Below, piece after piece: positions 1 to 6,252 of a stretch of DNA of 6,445 nt. Position numbers and translations under genes: made by a program. Position 1 is the first letter of the stretch. Every line of letters starts with the position of its first letter. Origin of the DNA: Pyrinomonadaceae bacterium (GTDB taxonomy: Bacteria; Acidobacteriota; Blastocatellia; Pyrinomonadales; Pyrinomonadaceae); the NCBI GenBank assembly GCA_014379795.1, contig JACMLC010000140.1:1-6445 (forward strand), given 5' to 3'. The notes beneath the pieces are model-generated. The model worked only from the letters and a program-made list of their open reading frames with translations, made no database searches and was not told where the DNA came from.

Positions 1-1
1 C

Positions 2-808
2 CTGTTGACCGAAACGATGCGGCGCGCTTTCGCAGACCGCGCAGAGTACATGGGCGACACGGATTTCGTGCGCGTGCCCGTCACGGGCTTGATGGATAAA
101 GCTTACGCTGCACGCTTGCGCAGTACGATAAATTTGGAGCGCGCTTCTAAAAGCGCGGACGTGCGCGCAGGGCGTCCCGCCGGAGCCGAAGGCACTGAGA
201 CGACTCACTTCACAATCGTAGACAAAGACGGAAACTCGGTCGCTAACACTTACACGCTGAACAGCGATTACGGCGCGGGCGTCGTGGCGCGCGGCACAGG
301 CTTCTTGCTCAACGACGAGATGGATGATTTCACATCCAAGCCGGGTGTGCCCAACGCCTACGGCTTGATACAGAGCGAGCGCAACGCTATCGAGCCGCGC
401 AAGCGACCGCTCTCGGCTATGACGCCGACCATCGTCTTGAAACGGGATGGCACGCTCTGGTTCGCCATCGGCTCGCCCGGAGGGCCACGCATCATCAATG
501 CTGTGCTGCAAACCATCGTCAACGTCATTGACTTTGAGATGAATTTACAACAAGCCATAGACGCCCCGCGCATACATCATCAATGGTTGCCGGACAAGCT
601 TTATCACGAGCCGTTCGGTTTATCCGCAGACACCGCCACTGCCCTCACGCGTCGCGGGCACATGCTCACACTGCGAACCGAATATGTCGGCTACACGCGC
701 GATGGTTTTATGGGCGACGTGACGGGCGTGATGATTGAAGAGAAAACAGGCATGCAGCTCGGCGCAACAGACCCGCGCCGGAGCGACGGCACGGCTGCCG
801 GATATTAA
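2..808 (+). CDS. ggt: Gamma-glutamyltransferase (gamma-glutamyl transpeptidase), C-terminal part, 5' truncated by window edge
   Basis: This enzyme cleaves glutathione and other gamma-glutamyl compounds and transfers the glutamyl group to water or amino acids. It is usually periplasmic or secreted and is made as a precursor that cuts itself into two subunits. The visible part holds the end of the large subunit and the whole small subunit. Numbering is from the TTG codon at position 5. The self-cleavage and nucleophile motif TTHF begins at residue 66, so the catalytic Thr codon is at 200-202. Next come YTLN (83-86), MDDF (106-109) followed by a lid-loop-like stretch, PLSAM (135-139, where many relatives have PLSSM), and GSPGG (157-161), followed by the APRIHHQW segment. 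It ends in the family-typical DPR...AAGY. The frame is open to the left edge, so the TTG is not taken as a start and the signal peptide lies outside the window. The gene converges on the next one with 69 bases between stop codons and no convincing terminator hairpin. The family call is secure. Confidence 0.96.
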   Translation: MLTETMRRAFADRAEYMGDTDFVRVPVTGLMDKAYAARLRSTINLERASKSADVRAGRPAGAEGTETTHFTIVDKDGNSVANTYTLNSDYGAGVVARGTGFLLNDEMDDFTSKPGVPNAYGLIQSERNAIEPRKRPLSAMTPTIVLKRDGTLWFAIGSPGGPRIINAVLQTIVNVIDFEMNLQQAIDAPRIHHQWLPDKLYHEPFGLSADTATALTRRGHMLTLRTEYVGYTRDGFMGDVTGVMIEEKTGMQLGATDPRRSDGTAAGY

Positions 809-877
809 CCATTTCCTTTATGCAGTTATGTTGAATGACCGTAGATGTTTCGCGGTGGCGACCTGATCCATATGTAC

Positions 878-1978
878 TTATTGTTCAAGATCGTTCCCGA
901 ACTTCTCGTCAATTACTTCTAGGGATTTGAGACAAAAAGCCTCGACCCTTTCAATATTAGAGATAATACCTTCTAGAGCTTGAGCTTGCCTGCGACTTGC
1001 ACGATTCAGGTCTCTACTAATATTGCGTTCGCCTAATGATAAAACTTCGTCTCGATATGAACGCGTACTTTCGTTGGCTTCACTAGCTCCCTGCAACAAA
1101 CTAGCAATTGTATCTCGAAACTTTTCAACTTGCTCTTTCTCCGCATCTGCCCCTAATGCCACTATATTTATATAACCCAAATAACCCTCTTGCAGTTTCT
1201 CTATAGTATTTTCAAACTGAGGGAGAATATCCTCAACCTTTTTGGAAAAGGTATTCATATCTGAGGCAGCAAGTAATATTACTTTATGAAACTTTCCTGC
1301 TGACCCTGCCCCAGGATTATTTGATAATGCATTTAAATTTGCCGTGTGCCTTTTTATCTTTCTCGTAACGCCTTCGTTATCTTTCAAGGTTTTGGAAAGA
1401 ATACTTGTTAATTCATTGCCAGCCTGTTCACCTTCAACCCAGTAATCCAACATACCTTGTTCTTCTAAATCCTCAACTGTTTCGTCACCGACATCAGCAA
1501 GAATTTTTTCAGTGACATTTTCGATCAAATCACTTTTTTTAAATGAGAAATCAATAACTGGACTGCCGAAAGTGATTTCGCCCTTTTTGTGTCTCTCCCC
1601 TATTATTTTTAGAGCGTCTTTCAACTTATGTATTTTATTGAAGTGAGTCTCATAAATCTGAATCTTATAAGAGCGTAAATCAAAAGGAACCTCCTCAATA
1701 GATTGCGCTACAAGAACTGTCGGTATACGCAGGCCATGACACAAACCCAATTCATAAAAGACGTTTGGGTTATTCGTGGTAAGGTCGGCAACAATCAAGT
1801 CAGCCGTGGTAATTCCGCGAACGATGTCACTTAAAATATTCTGTTGATCTAAAAAACTATCCGCTCTTGAGACCTCATATCCAGCCTCTTCAAGAGATGG
1901 CTTTATAAGTTGCTCGTAGATAGAGTTGAATTCTGGATCGAAGGGCATAATCACAAAGGCTTTGGGATTCTTGTCCAT
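878..1978 (-). CDS. Nucleoside 2-deoxyribosyltransferase/TIR-like domain protein with a long helical C-terminal region
   Basis: The 366-residue protein has two parts. Residues about 7-130 form a Rossmann-like domain: FVIMPF (8-13), an acidic TADLIVADLT strand (58-67), and NPNVFYELGLCHGL (70-83), whose Glu76 is the likely catalytic or ligand-binding residue. This pattern is typical of proteins related to nucleoside 2-deoxyribosyltransferases and, more distantly, TIR domains. Members of that broad group act on nucleosides or NAD-like nucleotides, and many occur in bacterial conflict systems. Residues about 150-366 look mostly helical and charged, with no membrane segment and no family I recognise. 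They may serve as a sensor or oligomerisation module. ATG at 1978 is chosen because AAGGAG lies about 9 bases upstream and the domain begins directly after it. The gene is AT-rich (25% GC in the line at 1501-1560, against 65% at 2701-2760 in pabB), which suggests horizontal acquisition. It stands alone between ggt and pabB. The domain class is fairly sure. Substrate and biological role are unknown. Confidence 0.85.
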   Translation of the reverse strand: MDKNPKAFVIMPFDPEFNSIYEQLIKPSLEEAGYEVSRADSFLDQQNILSDIVRGITTADLIVADLTTNNPNVFYELGLCHGLRIPTVLVAQSIEEVPFDLRSYKIQIYETHFNKIHKLKDALKIIGERHKKGEITFGSPVIDFSFKKSDLIENVTEKILADVGDETVEDLEEQGMLDYWVEGEQAGNELTSILSKTLKDNEGVTRKIKRHTANLNALSNNPGAGSAGKFHKVILLAASDMNTFSKKVEDILPQFENTIEKLQEGYLGYINIVALGADAEKEQVEKFRDTIASLLQGASEANESTRSYRDEVLSLGERNISRDLNRASRRQAQALEGIISNIERVEAFCLKSLEVIDEKFGNDLEQ

Positions 1979-1979
1979 T

Positions 1980-2015
1980 AGACTGCGCTCCTTGTATTTG
2001 CTATATGAGGAGTCT
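1980..2015 (-). promoter_or_regulatory. Leader hairpin that could mask the ribosome binding site of the 878-1978 gene
   Basis: On the minus strand the Shine-Dalgarno core AGGAG (plus positions 1988-1992) is preceded 15 bases earlier by the exact complement CTCCT (plus 2008-2012). An outer AGA/TCT pairing could extend the stem, and an alternative AGACT/AGTCT pairing (1980-1984 with 2011-2015) is also possible. In the mRNA this would place the binding site inside a short stem just before the start codon. The stem is only 5 to 8 pairs, so chance is a real alternative. Confidence 0.3.
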
Positions 2016-2033
2016 GATTGCTCAAAGAGATTT

Positions 2034-2063
2034 ATTATTTGGCAATATATTTCGTTACGTCAA
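2034..2063 (-). promoter_or_regulatory. Candidate sigma70-type promoter for the deoxyribosyltransferase-like gene
   Basis: Reading the minus strand, TTGACG (plus 2058-2063) matches the -35 consensus at five of six bases. AATAAT (plus 2034-2039) matches the -10 consensus at five of six, with an 18-base spacer. Transcription would start near 2027 and give a leader of about 50 bases that includes the ribosome binding site hairpin. The surrounding sequence is AT-rich, so promoter-like strings are expected more often by chance. Confidence 0.45.
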
Positions 2064-2188
2064 TGCAAGTTATCAATATAGTAACATCCAAAAACTTATT
2101 TATCCCCACACGCGACAGATGTCCTTATCAACATTGTCTTTTCCGATTTGGTAGAATGCTATTCGCTAGTGGTGGATTATTTCGGGTG

Positions 2189-3613
2189 CTATATTTTTAC
2201 TCCCAGAGCGCGAAACAGTGCGCGGGCTTTGACTAAAGACTCTTCATATTCCTTTTCGGGATCGCTGTCTGCGACGATGCCGCCGCCGACATTGAAGCGC
2301 GCCACATGATTGCTGACGGTCATCGTGCGGATGGCGACATTGAGGTCTAGCGAGCCGTCAAAAGCGAAATATCCGATGGCTCCCATCGAGAGGCCGCGCG
2401 GCGCGGTTTCCACTTCGTCAATAATCTCCATCGCGCGAATCTTCGGCGCGCCCGTAATCGAGCCGCACGGAAAGCACGCGCGCAGGATGTCGCCCGCAGT
2501 GACTTTATCACGCAGCGTTCCTCGCACCTTCGAGACCAGATGAAAGAGCGTCGGATGCTCTTCGACCGCGCACAGTTCCGCGACGACGATAGAGCCGTAA
2601 TGACAGACGCGCCCCAAATCATTTCTGAGCAGGTCAACGATCATCACATTTTCCGCGCGATCTTTCTCACTCGCCTCAAGCTCCGCGCGCAGCCGCGAGT
2701 CTTCCAAAGGCTCGTGTCCGCGCGGGCGCGTGCCCTTTATCGGCCATGCTTCGATTCGCCGCGCAGCCTTTTCCGACTCAACGCGCACAAAGCGTTCGGG
2801 AGAGATGCTGACCACAGTATCTTTCCTGCGCCGGATGAAAGCGGCAAAAGGAGCCGGATGGTCGCGGCGCAGGCTTTGGAAAATATCTTCCGCTCCAAGC
2901 TCTTCCGGCAGCGTGCAACAGAACTGTTGCGTCAGGTTCGCCTGATAGATGTCGCCTGCCGCGATATGCACTTTGACGCGACGGACAGCCGCTAAATATT
3001 CCGCGCGCGTCAGGTTTGAGGCGGCAGCGGATGCCTGCGCTTTTTCAGCTTTAACTTTTAACCGCGCGTCATGCAGCGTAGCTTCAATTTCATCCATGCG
3101 CCCGCTCTCGCCGCTGCCCGCGATTACCGTTTTGCCTTGCGCGTAGTCATGTATGACCAGCGTGTCATAGAAAGCGAAAACAGCATCAGGCTCTGTGCCT
3201 GCGCGTTCGCGTTTTGGATTCGAGCGCAGGCGTTCAAGGCTGTGTACGAGGTCGTAAGAAAGCGTCGCGATGCACGCGCCCGTGTGAAGTGGATGGCCGG
3301 AAAATTCCGAAGCATAGAGAGCCAGCCGCTCATCCAGAATTTCGAGCGCGCCCGCTTTGATGTGTGTGATGCTGTCATCAACACGGCTTGTGATTCGCGC
3401 ACAGCCGTCTTTGATTTCTATAACTTCAAACGGGTCAAAGCCCGCGATGAGCAGCCGCGCCGCAGCCCCACGCGCGCCGCAGCTATCGAGCAAGCTCAAA
3501 CTCCTGCCAGCATCAAGCGAGAGCAAGGCGGGCACGAGCGCATCTGCTCCCAAATGTATCTCGCGCACGAAAGGCTTGCGCCCTCCCGTCTGTGTGCTGT
3601 TTGCGCCGCTCAT
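2189..3613 (-). CDS. pabB: Aminodeoxychorismate synthase component I
   Basis: PabB converts chorismate plus ammonia (delivered by the PabA glutaminase) to 4-amino-4-deoxychorismate, the precursor of p-aminobenzoate and folate, in the cytoplasm. The 474-residue protein is full length for a stand-alone PabB. It shows the chorismate-binding fold: GDIYQANLTQ (220-229), PIKGT (291-295), ENVMIVDLLRNDLGRV (321-336), HPTLFHLVS (353-361), CGSITGAPK (383-391), and the C-terminal GGGIVADSDPEKEYEE (443-458) containing Mg-binding acids. The Lys of PIKGT (Lys293) is the residue that separates aminodeoxychorismate synthases from anthranilate synthase TrpE, which has PIAGT, so this is called pabB rather than trpE. 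Residues before about 200 form a more variable N-terminal region. ATG at 3613 is supported by a GGAAAG upstream. No pabA or pabC lies beside it, and there is no fused lyase domain. It is divergent from the aldo/keto reductase gene. Confidence 0.95.
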   Translation of the reverse strand: MSGANSTQTGGRKPFVREIHLGADALVPALLSLDAGRSLSLLDSCGARGAAARLLIAGFDPFEVIEIKDGCARITSRVDDSITHIKAGALEILDERLALYASEFSGHPLHTGACIATLSYDLVHSLERLRSNPKRERAGTEPDAVFAFYDTLVIHDYAQGKTVIAGSGESGRMDEIEATLHDARLKVKAEKAQASAAASNLTRAEYLAAVRRVKVHIAAGDIYQANLTQQFCCTLPEELGAEDIFQSLRRDHPAPFAAFIRRRKDTVVSISPERFVRVESEKAARRIEAWPIKGTRPRGHEPLEDSRLRAELEASEKDRAENVMIVDLLRNDLGRVCHYGSIVVAELCAVEEHPTLFHLVSKVRGTLRDKVTAGDILRACFPCGSITGAPKIRAMEIIDEVETAPRGLSMGAIGYFAFDGSLDLNVAIRTMTVSNHVARFNVGGGIVADSDPEKEYEESLVKARALFRALGVKI

Positions 3614-3686
3614 CTTTTTCTTTCCGTTGAACGAATCAACATGGATGGTAGCATGAATTATGTCTGGCTGATGGCAGGCTATTCCG

Positions 3687-3695
3687 TGCTAAGAT
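3687..3695 (+). promoter_or_regulatory. Candidate extended -10 promoter element for the aldo/keto reductase gene
   Basis: TGC followed by TAAGAT matches an extended -10 motif (TGn plus a five-of-six -10 hexamer). The -35 position upstream is poor. It would place the transcript start near 3702, about 30 bases before the start codon and just ahead of the ribosome binding site GAGGAAAGG at 3714-3722. The 118-base divergent gap must also hold the pabB promoter. On the minus strand only a CATAAT (plus 3657-3662) is visible, without a good -35. Confidence 0.3.
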
Positions 3696-3731
3696 GCCGC
3701 AAATTTTTTCAGTGAGGAAAGGTTTCACCTG

Positions 3732-4760
3732 ATGGAATATCGTTTACTCGGCAGGACGGGCTTAAAAGTTTCGAGCCTGTGTCTGGGCACGATGACTTTC
3801 GGTACAAGCTTTTATAACATCGCAAAAGTGGAACAGGCGGACGCCAACCTGATGGTCGCGCGGGCGTGGGAATCGGGCATCAACTTTTTTGACACGGCTG
3901 ATGTTTATTCTTACGGCGAGTCGGAAGAGATACTTGGCCGCGCCGTCAAAGAGTGCGGCATCAACCGAGAGGCGGCCATCATCGCTACCAAAGTTCGCTC
4001 GGCGATGAGCGACGGGGCGAGCACAGGCACTAGCGATGTCAACAACATCGGGCTGACGCGCCATCACATCATCGCCGCTTGCGAAGCCAGCCTGCGACGG
4101 CTCGGCACGGATTACATAGACCTTTATCAGGTTCACGGCTGGGACATCCTGACGCCGTTGGAAGAGACTATGCGCGCTCTGGATGATCTGGTGCGCGCGG
4201 GCAAGGTGCGCTACATCGGATGCTCTAACTGGTCTGTGCGCCACCTGATGAAATCTGTCGCAGTGTCTGAAATGAAAAACCGGGAGCGTTTTGTCTCCTT
4301 GCAGGCATACTACTCGCTCGTCGGGCGCGATTTGGAGCAGGAACTCTTGCCGCTTTGTCTTGAAGAAGGCTTGGGGGCGCTGGTCTGGTCGCCGCTTTCG
4401 GGCGGGTTTCTGTCCGGGAAATATCGCCGCGACAATCCGCAGCCGGAAGACGCGCGGCGCAATGAATTCAATTTTCCGCCGATTGACGAAGCCCGCAAGT
4501 TCGATGCGATTGATGCGCTCGACGAAGTCGCCAAGCGGCATGATTCGACCGTCGCGCAAGTCGCCCTCGCGTGGCTGCTCGCGCAACCCGGCATCACTTC
4601 CATCATCATCGGCGCAAACAAGATGTCGCAGCTCGAAGACAATCTCAAAGCGGCGGACGTTAAATTGTCTGCGGAAGATTTAGAGCAGCTCAACGCTGCG
4701 ACCGCGCCCGCGCCACGCTATCCGCAGTGGATGATCGAGCTACAAAATCAGGGAAGATAA
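3732..4760 (+). CDS. Aldo/keto reductase (NADPH-dependent oxidoreductase)
   Basis: A soluble TIM-barrel oxidoreductase that reduces aldehydes or ketones with NADPH. The physiological substrate cannot be read from sequence. The 342-residue length is normal for the bacterial YajO/Tas-like branch. It opens with the family's YRLLGRTGLKVSSLCLGTMTFG (3-24). The catalytic tetrad is visible: Asp54 and Tyr59 in FFDTADVY, Lys87 in IATK, and His135 in DLYQVHGWD. Barrel and cofactor motifs follow: GCSNWS (163-168), WSPLSGGFLSGKY (219-231), and the C-terminal NADP-phosphate loop IIIGANKMSQLEDNL (291-305). ATG at 3732 is chosen because AAAGG ends about 9 bases upstream and the first barrel strand begins at once. 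The gene is GC-rich like pabB. It appears to stand alone: pabB runs the other way, and the next gene is separated by a long hairpin repeat. Confidence 0.94.
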   Translation: MEYRLLGRTGLKVSSLCLGTMTFGTSFYNIAKVEQADANLMVARAWESGINFFDTADVYSYGESEEILGRAVKECGINREAAIIATKVRSAMSDGASTGTSDVNNIGLTRHHIIAACEASLRRLGTDYIDLYQVHGWDILTPLEETMRALDDLVRAGKVRYIGCSNWSVRHLMKSVAVSEMKNRERFVSLQAYYSLVGRDLEQELLPLCLEEGLGALVWSPLSGGFLSGKYRRDNPQPEDARRNEFNFPPIDEARKFDAIDALDEVAKRHDSTVAQVALAWLLAQPGITSIIIGANKMSQLEDNLKAADVKLSAEDLEQLNAATAPAPRYPQWMIELQNQGR

Positions 4761-4781
4761 ATTTGGATTCAATTTCCAAAT
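4761..4781 (+). other. Short inverted repeat directly after the aldo/keto reductase stop codon
   Basis: ATTTGGA (4761-4767) and TCCAAAT (4775-4781) are perfect 7-base complements around a 7-base loop, starting right after the TAA. It is AT-rich and lacks a following T run, so it is a poor intrinsic terminator. It may be a 3' end stabilising hairpin or chance. Confidence 0.3.
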
Positions 4782-4808
4782 CAGCCGGTGTGTCTGAGAG
4801 CACAAATT

Positions 4809-4960
4809 ATGTCAATCAAGAGCAGAAACTCTTTGCGTTCTTTGCGTCTTACTACTTTGCGCTCTTTGCGTTAAAAAGCGCTTAACCGCAAAGAGCGCAA
4901 AGAAGCAGACGCAAAGTTACGCAAAGAGAAACGCATTATTTTTCTACTCTTGACTCGCAT
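4809..4960. repeat. Palindromic intergenic element, copy 1 (CTTTGCG heptamer hairpin with terminal inverted repeats)
   Basis: This 152-base non-coding element is nested palindromic. The outer 20 bases at each end (4809-4828 and 4941-4960) are inverted repeats matching at 16 of 20. Inside lie four direct CTTTGCG heptamers (starts 4831, 4840, 4855, 4864), a centre with TTAA on both sides, and then four CGCAAAG heptamers (starts 4887, 4896, 4910, 4920). The two 40-base arms can pair into a long hairpin, and the 16 bases nearest the loop pair perfectly. It resembles a MITE or large REP-type element. No ORF is credible in it. It ends 29 bases before the cyclase start codon and could block read-through from the upstream gene. 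Heptamer repeats of this sort are familiar to me from intergenic regions of several environmental bacteria, but I cannot name the family. Confidence 0.88.
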
Positions 4961-4989
4961 GAATTATTAAAAACAGTAAGAGAAAATCA

Positions 4990-6048
4990 ATGAGCAACTT
5001 GCATTCGACTGTCATCATGAAGACAGACATTCGTGGCTTCACGACCAAAGTCGGAATGCTCTCAGAGCTGGATTTGAGCACGTTGCTAAAACAGCACAAG
5101 CAATTCATTTTAGACATTGCAGCAAAACATAGCGGCGGCATTGTAAAAGGAGAAGGCGATTCTTTCTGGATGACCTTTCCCAGTGTGACGGCAGCTTCAC
5201 TCGCCGCGAGCGAAATACAGGAGGAGCTACGCGCGGCTCAAGCCGGTTCAGGTGACCATGCCAGATTGGCGGTGCGAATAGCAATCACGCTTGGAGATGT
5301 GCTGCATCAGGAAAAAGATATTTTTGGCGAATCAGTCAATCTGGCAGCTAGAATCGAATCGGTTACGCCTCCCGATGAAATCTACTTGTCTCAAGCGGCA
5401 TGGTTGGCTCTCAATAAGGCAGAGATAAGAACCTCTTACGTCGGCGAGTTCACTTTAAAGGGCATTACCGAAACGCAGAGCATCTATAAGCTCGATCAAA
5501 AACACAGAACGCGCATTATCAAAGATCAAGTTATTGTTTTCTCGGATTTGCATGGCTATAACTCCTATGCTGAGTCCCATCCGATAGAGGATGTAGAAAG
5601 ATTGCTTATCCACCTTGAGCTACTTCACAATCAGGTTTGCGAAGCATATGGAGGTACCATTCGAATGGTTCTGGGCGATGCTCTTTTCTTTACATTTCCT
5701 GAAGCCTCATTAGCTTTAGCAGCAATCGAGCATTTATGTGACGAGTGGGATGGGTTCATACAAAAAAATCAGGCGCTCTGTTCAATGATGATTGGGAGTC
5801 ACAAAGGAGACCTGTACCAGTTCAGGTCTTTTTTATATGGAAAAGATATTAATGACGCGTCCCGGCTACAGAATTTAACGAGAGAAGTATCTAGCCTTGA
5901 AAGAAGTTACGCTCTTGTCTCAAGCCGTGTAAAAGATGAAGTAATCGGTAGCGTATGGGAAAATAGATTGCGGGAGATCGAGCTGCCGGAAAGCAGTTCG
6001 ACGGCAAAGCAAATAGGCGACAGACCCATTTATGAATTCGTCAGGTAG
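4990..6048 (+). CDS. Class III adenylate/guanylate cyclase with two tandem cyclase domains
   Basis: A 352-residue soluble protein made of two class III cyclase homology domains, with no membrane or sensor region. Domain 1 (about 6-170) has all six canonical residues at the usual spacing: metal ligands Asp13 (TDIRGFT) and Asp57 (KGEGDS), purine-selecting Lys53 and Asp110, and transition-state Asn117 and Arg121 (VNLAARI). The Lys/Asp pair points to ATP as substrate and cAMP as product. Domain 2 (about 180-352) keeps Asp186 (FSDLHGY), Asp230 (LGDA), Asn288 and Arg292, but has Met226 and Phe281 where Lys and Asp are expected. An intramolecular pseudo-dimer would therefore have one complete and one degraded active site. 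ATG at 4990 is the only reasonable start, since an in-frame stop lies at 4960. The ribosome binding site is weak (AAGAGA). The gene is tightly framed by the two palindromic elements and is less GC-rich than pabB. The cyclase assignment is firm. The nucleotide product and trigger are inferred or unknown. Confidence 0.93.
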   Translation: MSNLHSTVIMKTDIRGFTTKVGMLSELDLSTLLKQHKQFILDIAAKHSGGIVKGEGDSFWMTFPSVTAASLAASEIQEELRAAQAGSGDHARLAVRIAITLGDVLHQEKDIFGESVNLAARIESVTPPDEIYLSQAAWLALNKAEIRTSYVGEFTLKGITETQSIYKLDQKHRTRIIKDQVIVFSDLHGYNSYAESHPIEDVERLLIHLELLHNQVCEAYGGTIRMVLGDALFFTFPEASLALAAIEHLCDEWDGFIQKNQALCSMMIGSHKGDLYQFRSFLYGKDINDASRLQNLTREVSSLERSYALVSSRVKDEVIGSVWENRLREIELPESSSTAKQIGDRPIYEFVR

Positions 6049-6062
6049 TGGAATTAGAACCT

Positions 6063-6217
6063 ATGTAAATCAAGAGAAGTAACTCTTTGCGCTCTTTGCG
6101 CGAAATCCTTTGTGTTCTTTGCGTTAAAAAAGCATTTAACCGCAAAGATCGCAAAGAGAAAAGACGCAAAGACCGCAAAGAAAAAGCTGTTGATTTGTTT
6201 CTACCCTTAATTCGCAT
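6063..6217. repeat. Palindromic intergenic element, copy 2, same orientation as copy 1
   Basis: This 155-base element repeats the design of copy 1. Its first 29 bases match those of copy 1 at 26 positions. The terminal inverted repeats (6063-6083 and 6197-6217) match at 15 of 21. The left arm has heptamers starting at 6085, 6094, 6108 (degenerate CTTTGTG) and 6117. The right arm has CGCAAAG at 6141, 6150, 6165 and 6174. The centre again has a TTAA on each side. It begins 14 bases after the cyclase stop codon, so it probably forms the 3' end structure of that transcript, and it ends 35 bases before the permease start. Spacers between heptamers differ from copy 1 while the heptamers are kept. 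Confidence 0.88.
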
Positions 6218-6252
6218 AACTTAGGTTGTATATCTCATAACGTAAATTTTCT

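Noticed and set aside
809..877. Intrinsic terminator between convergent ggt and the next gene
   Set aside because: I found no GC-rich stem followed by a T run on either strand in this gap.
2100..2133. Two DnaA-box-like strings (TTATCCCCACA and TTATCAACA)
   Set aside because: One has an insertion and the other a mismatch relative to TTATCCACA; there are only two and no origin-associated gene nearby, so chance in AT-rich DNA is likely.
2018..2236. Small plus-strand ORF of 72 codons
   Set aside because: It runs through AT-rich intergenic DNA into the pabB 3' end, has no clear ribosome binding site and its product resembles no known protein.
3071..3715. Long plus-strand ORF opposite pabB (214 codons)
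   Set aside because: It is antisense to a well-conserved pabB with all motifs in frame; long antisense frames are common in GC-rich genes.
3762..4586. Long minus-strand ORF opposite the aldo/keto reductase (274 codons)
   Set aside because: It is a shadow of a gene with a complete catalytic tetrad and cofactor loop; its product has no recognisable motif.
4990..6048. Cyclase as a Pycsar pyrimidine cyclase
   Set aside because: Domain 1 retains the Lys53/Asp110 pair at canonical spacing, which is associated with adenine recognition, and no TIR or transmembrane effector is adjacent.
4831..6180. Short repeated units suggesting a CRISPR array
   Set aside because: The units are 7 bases long, occur in both orientations, and form two separated palindromes; there are no repeats of 20 or more bases with unique spacers and no cas gene.
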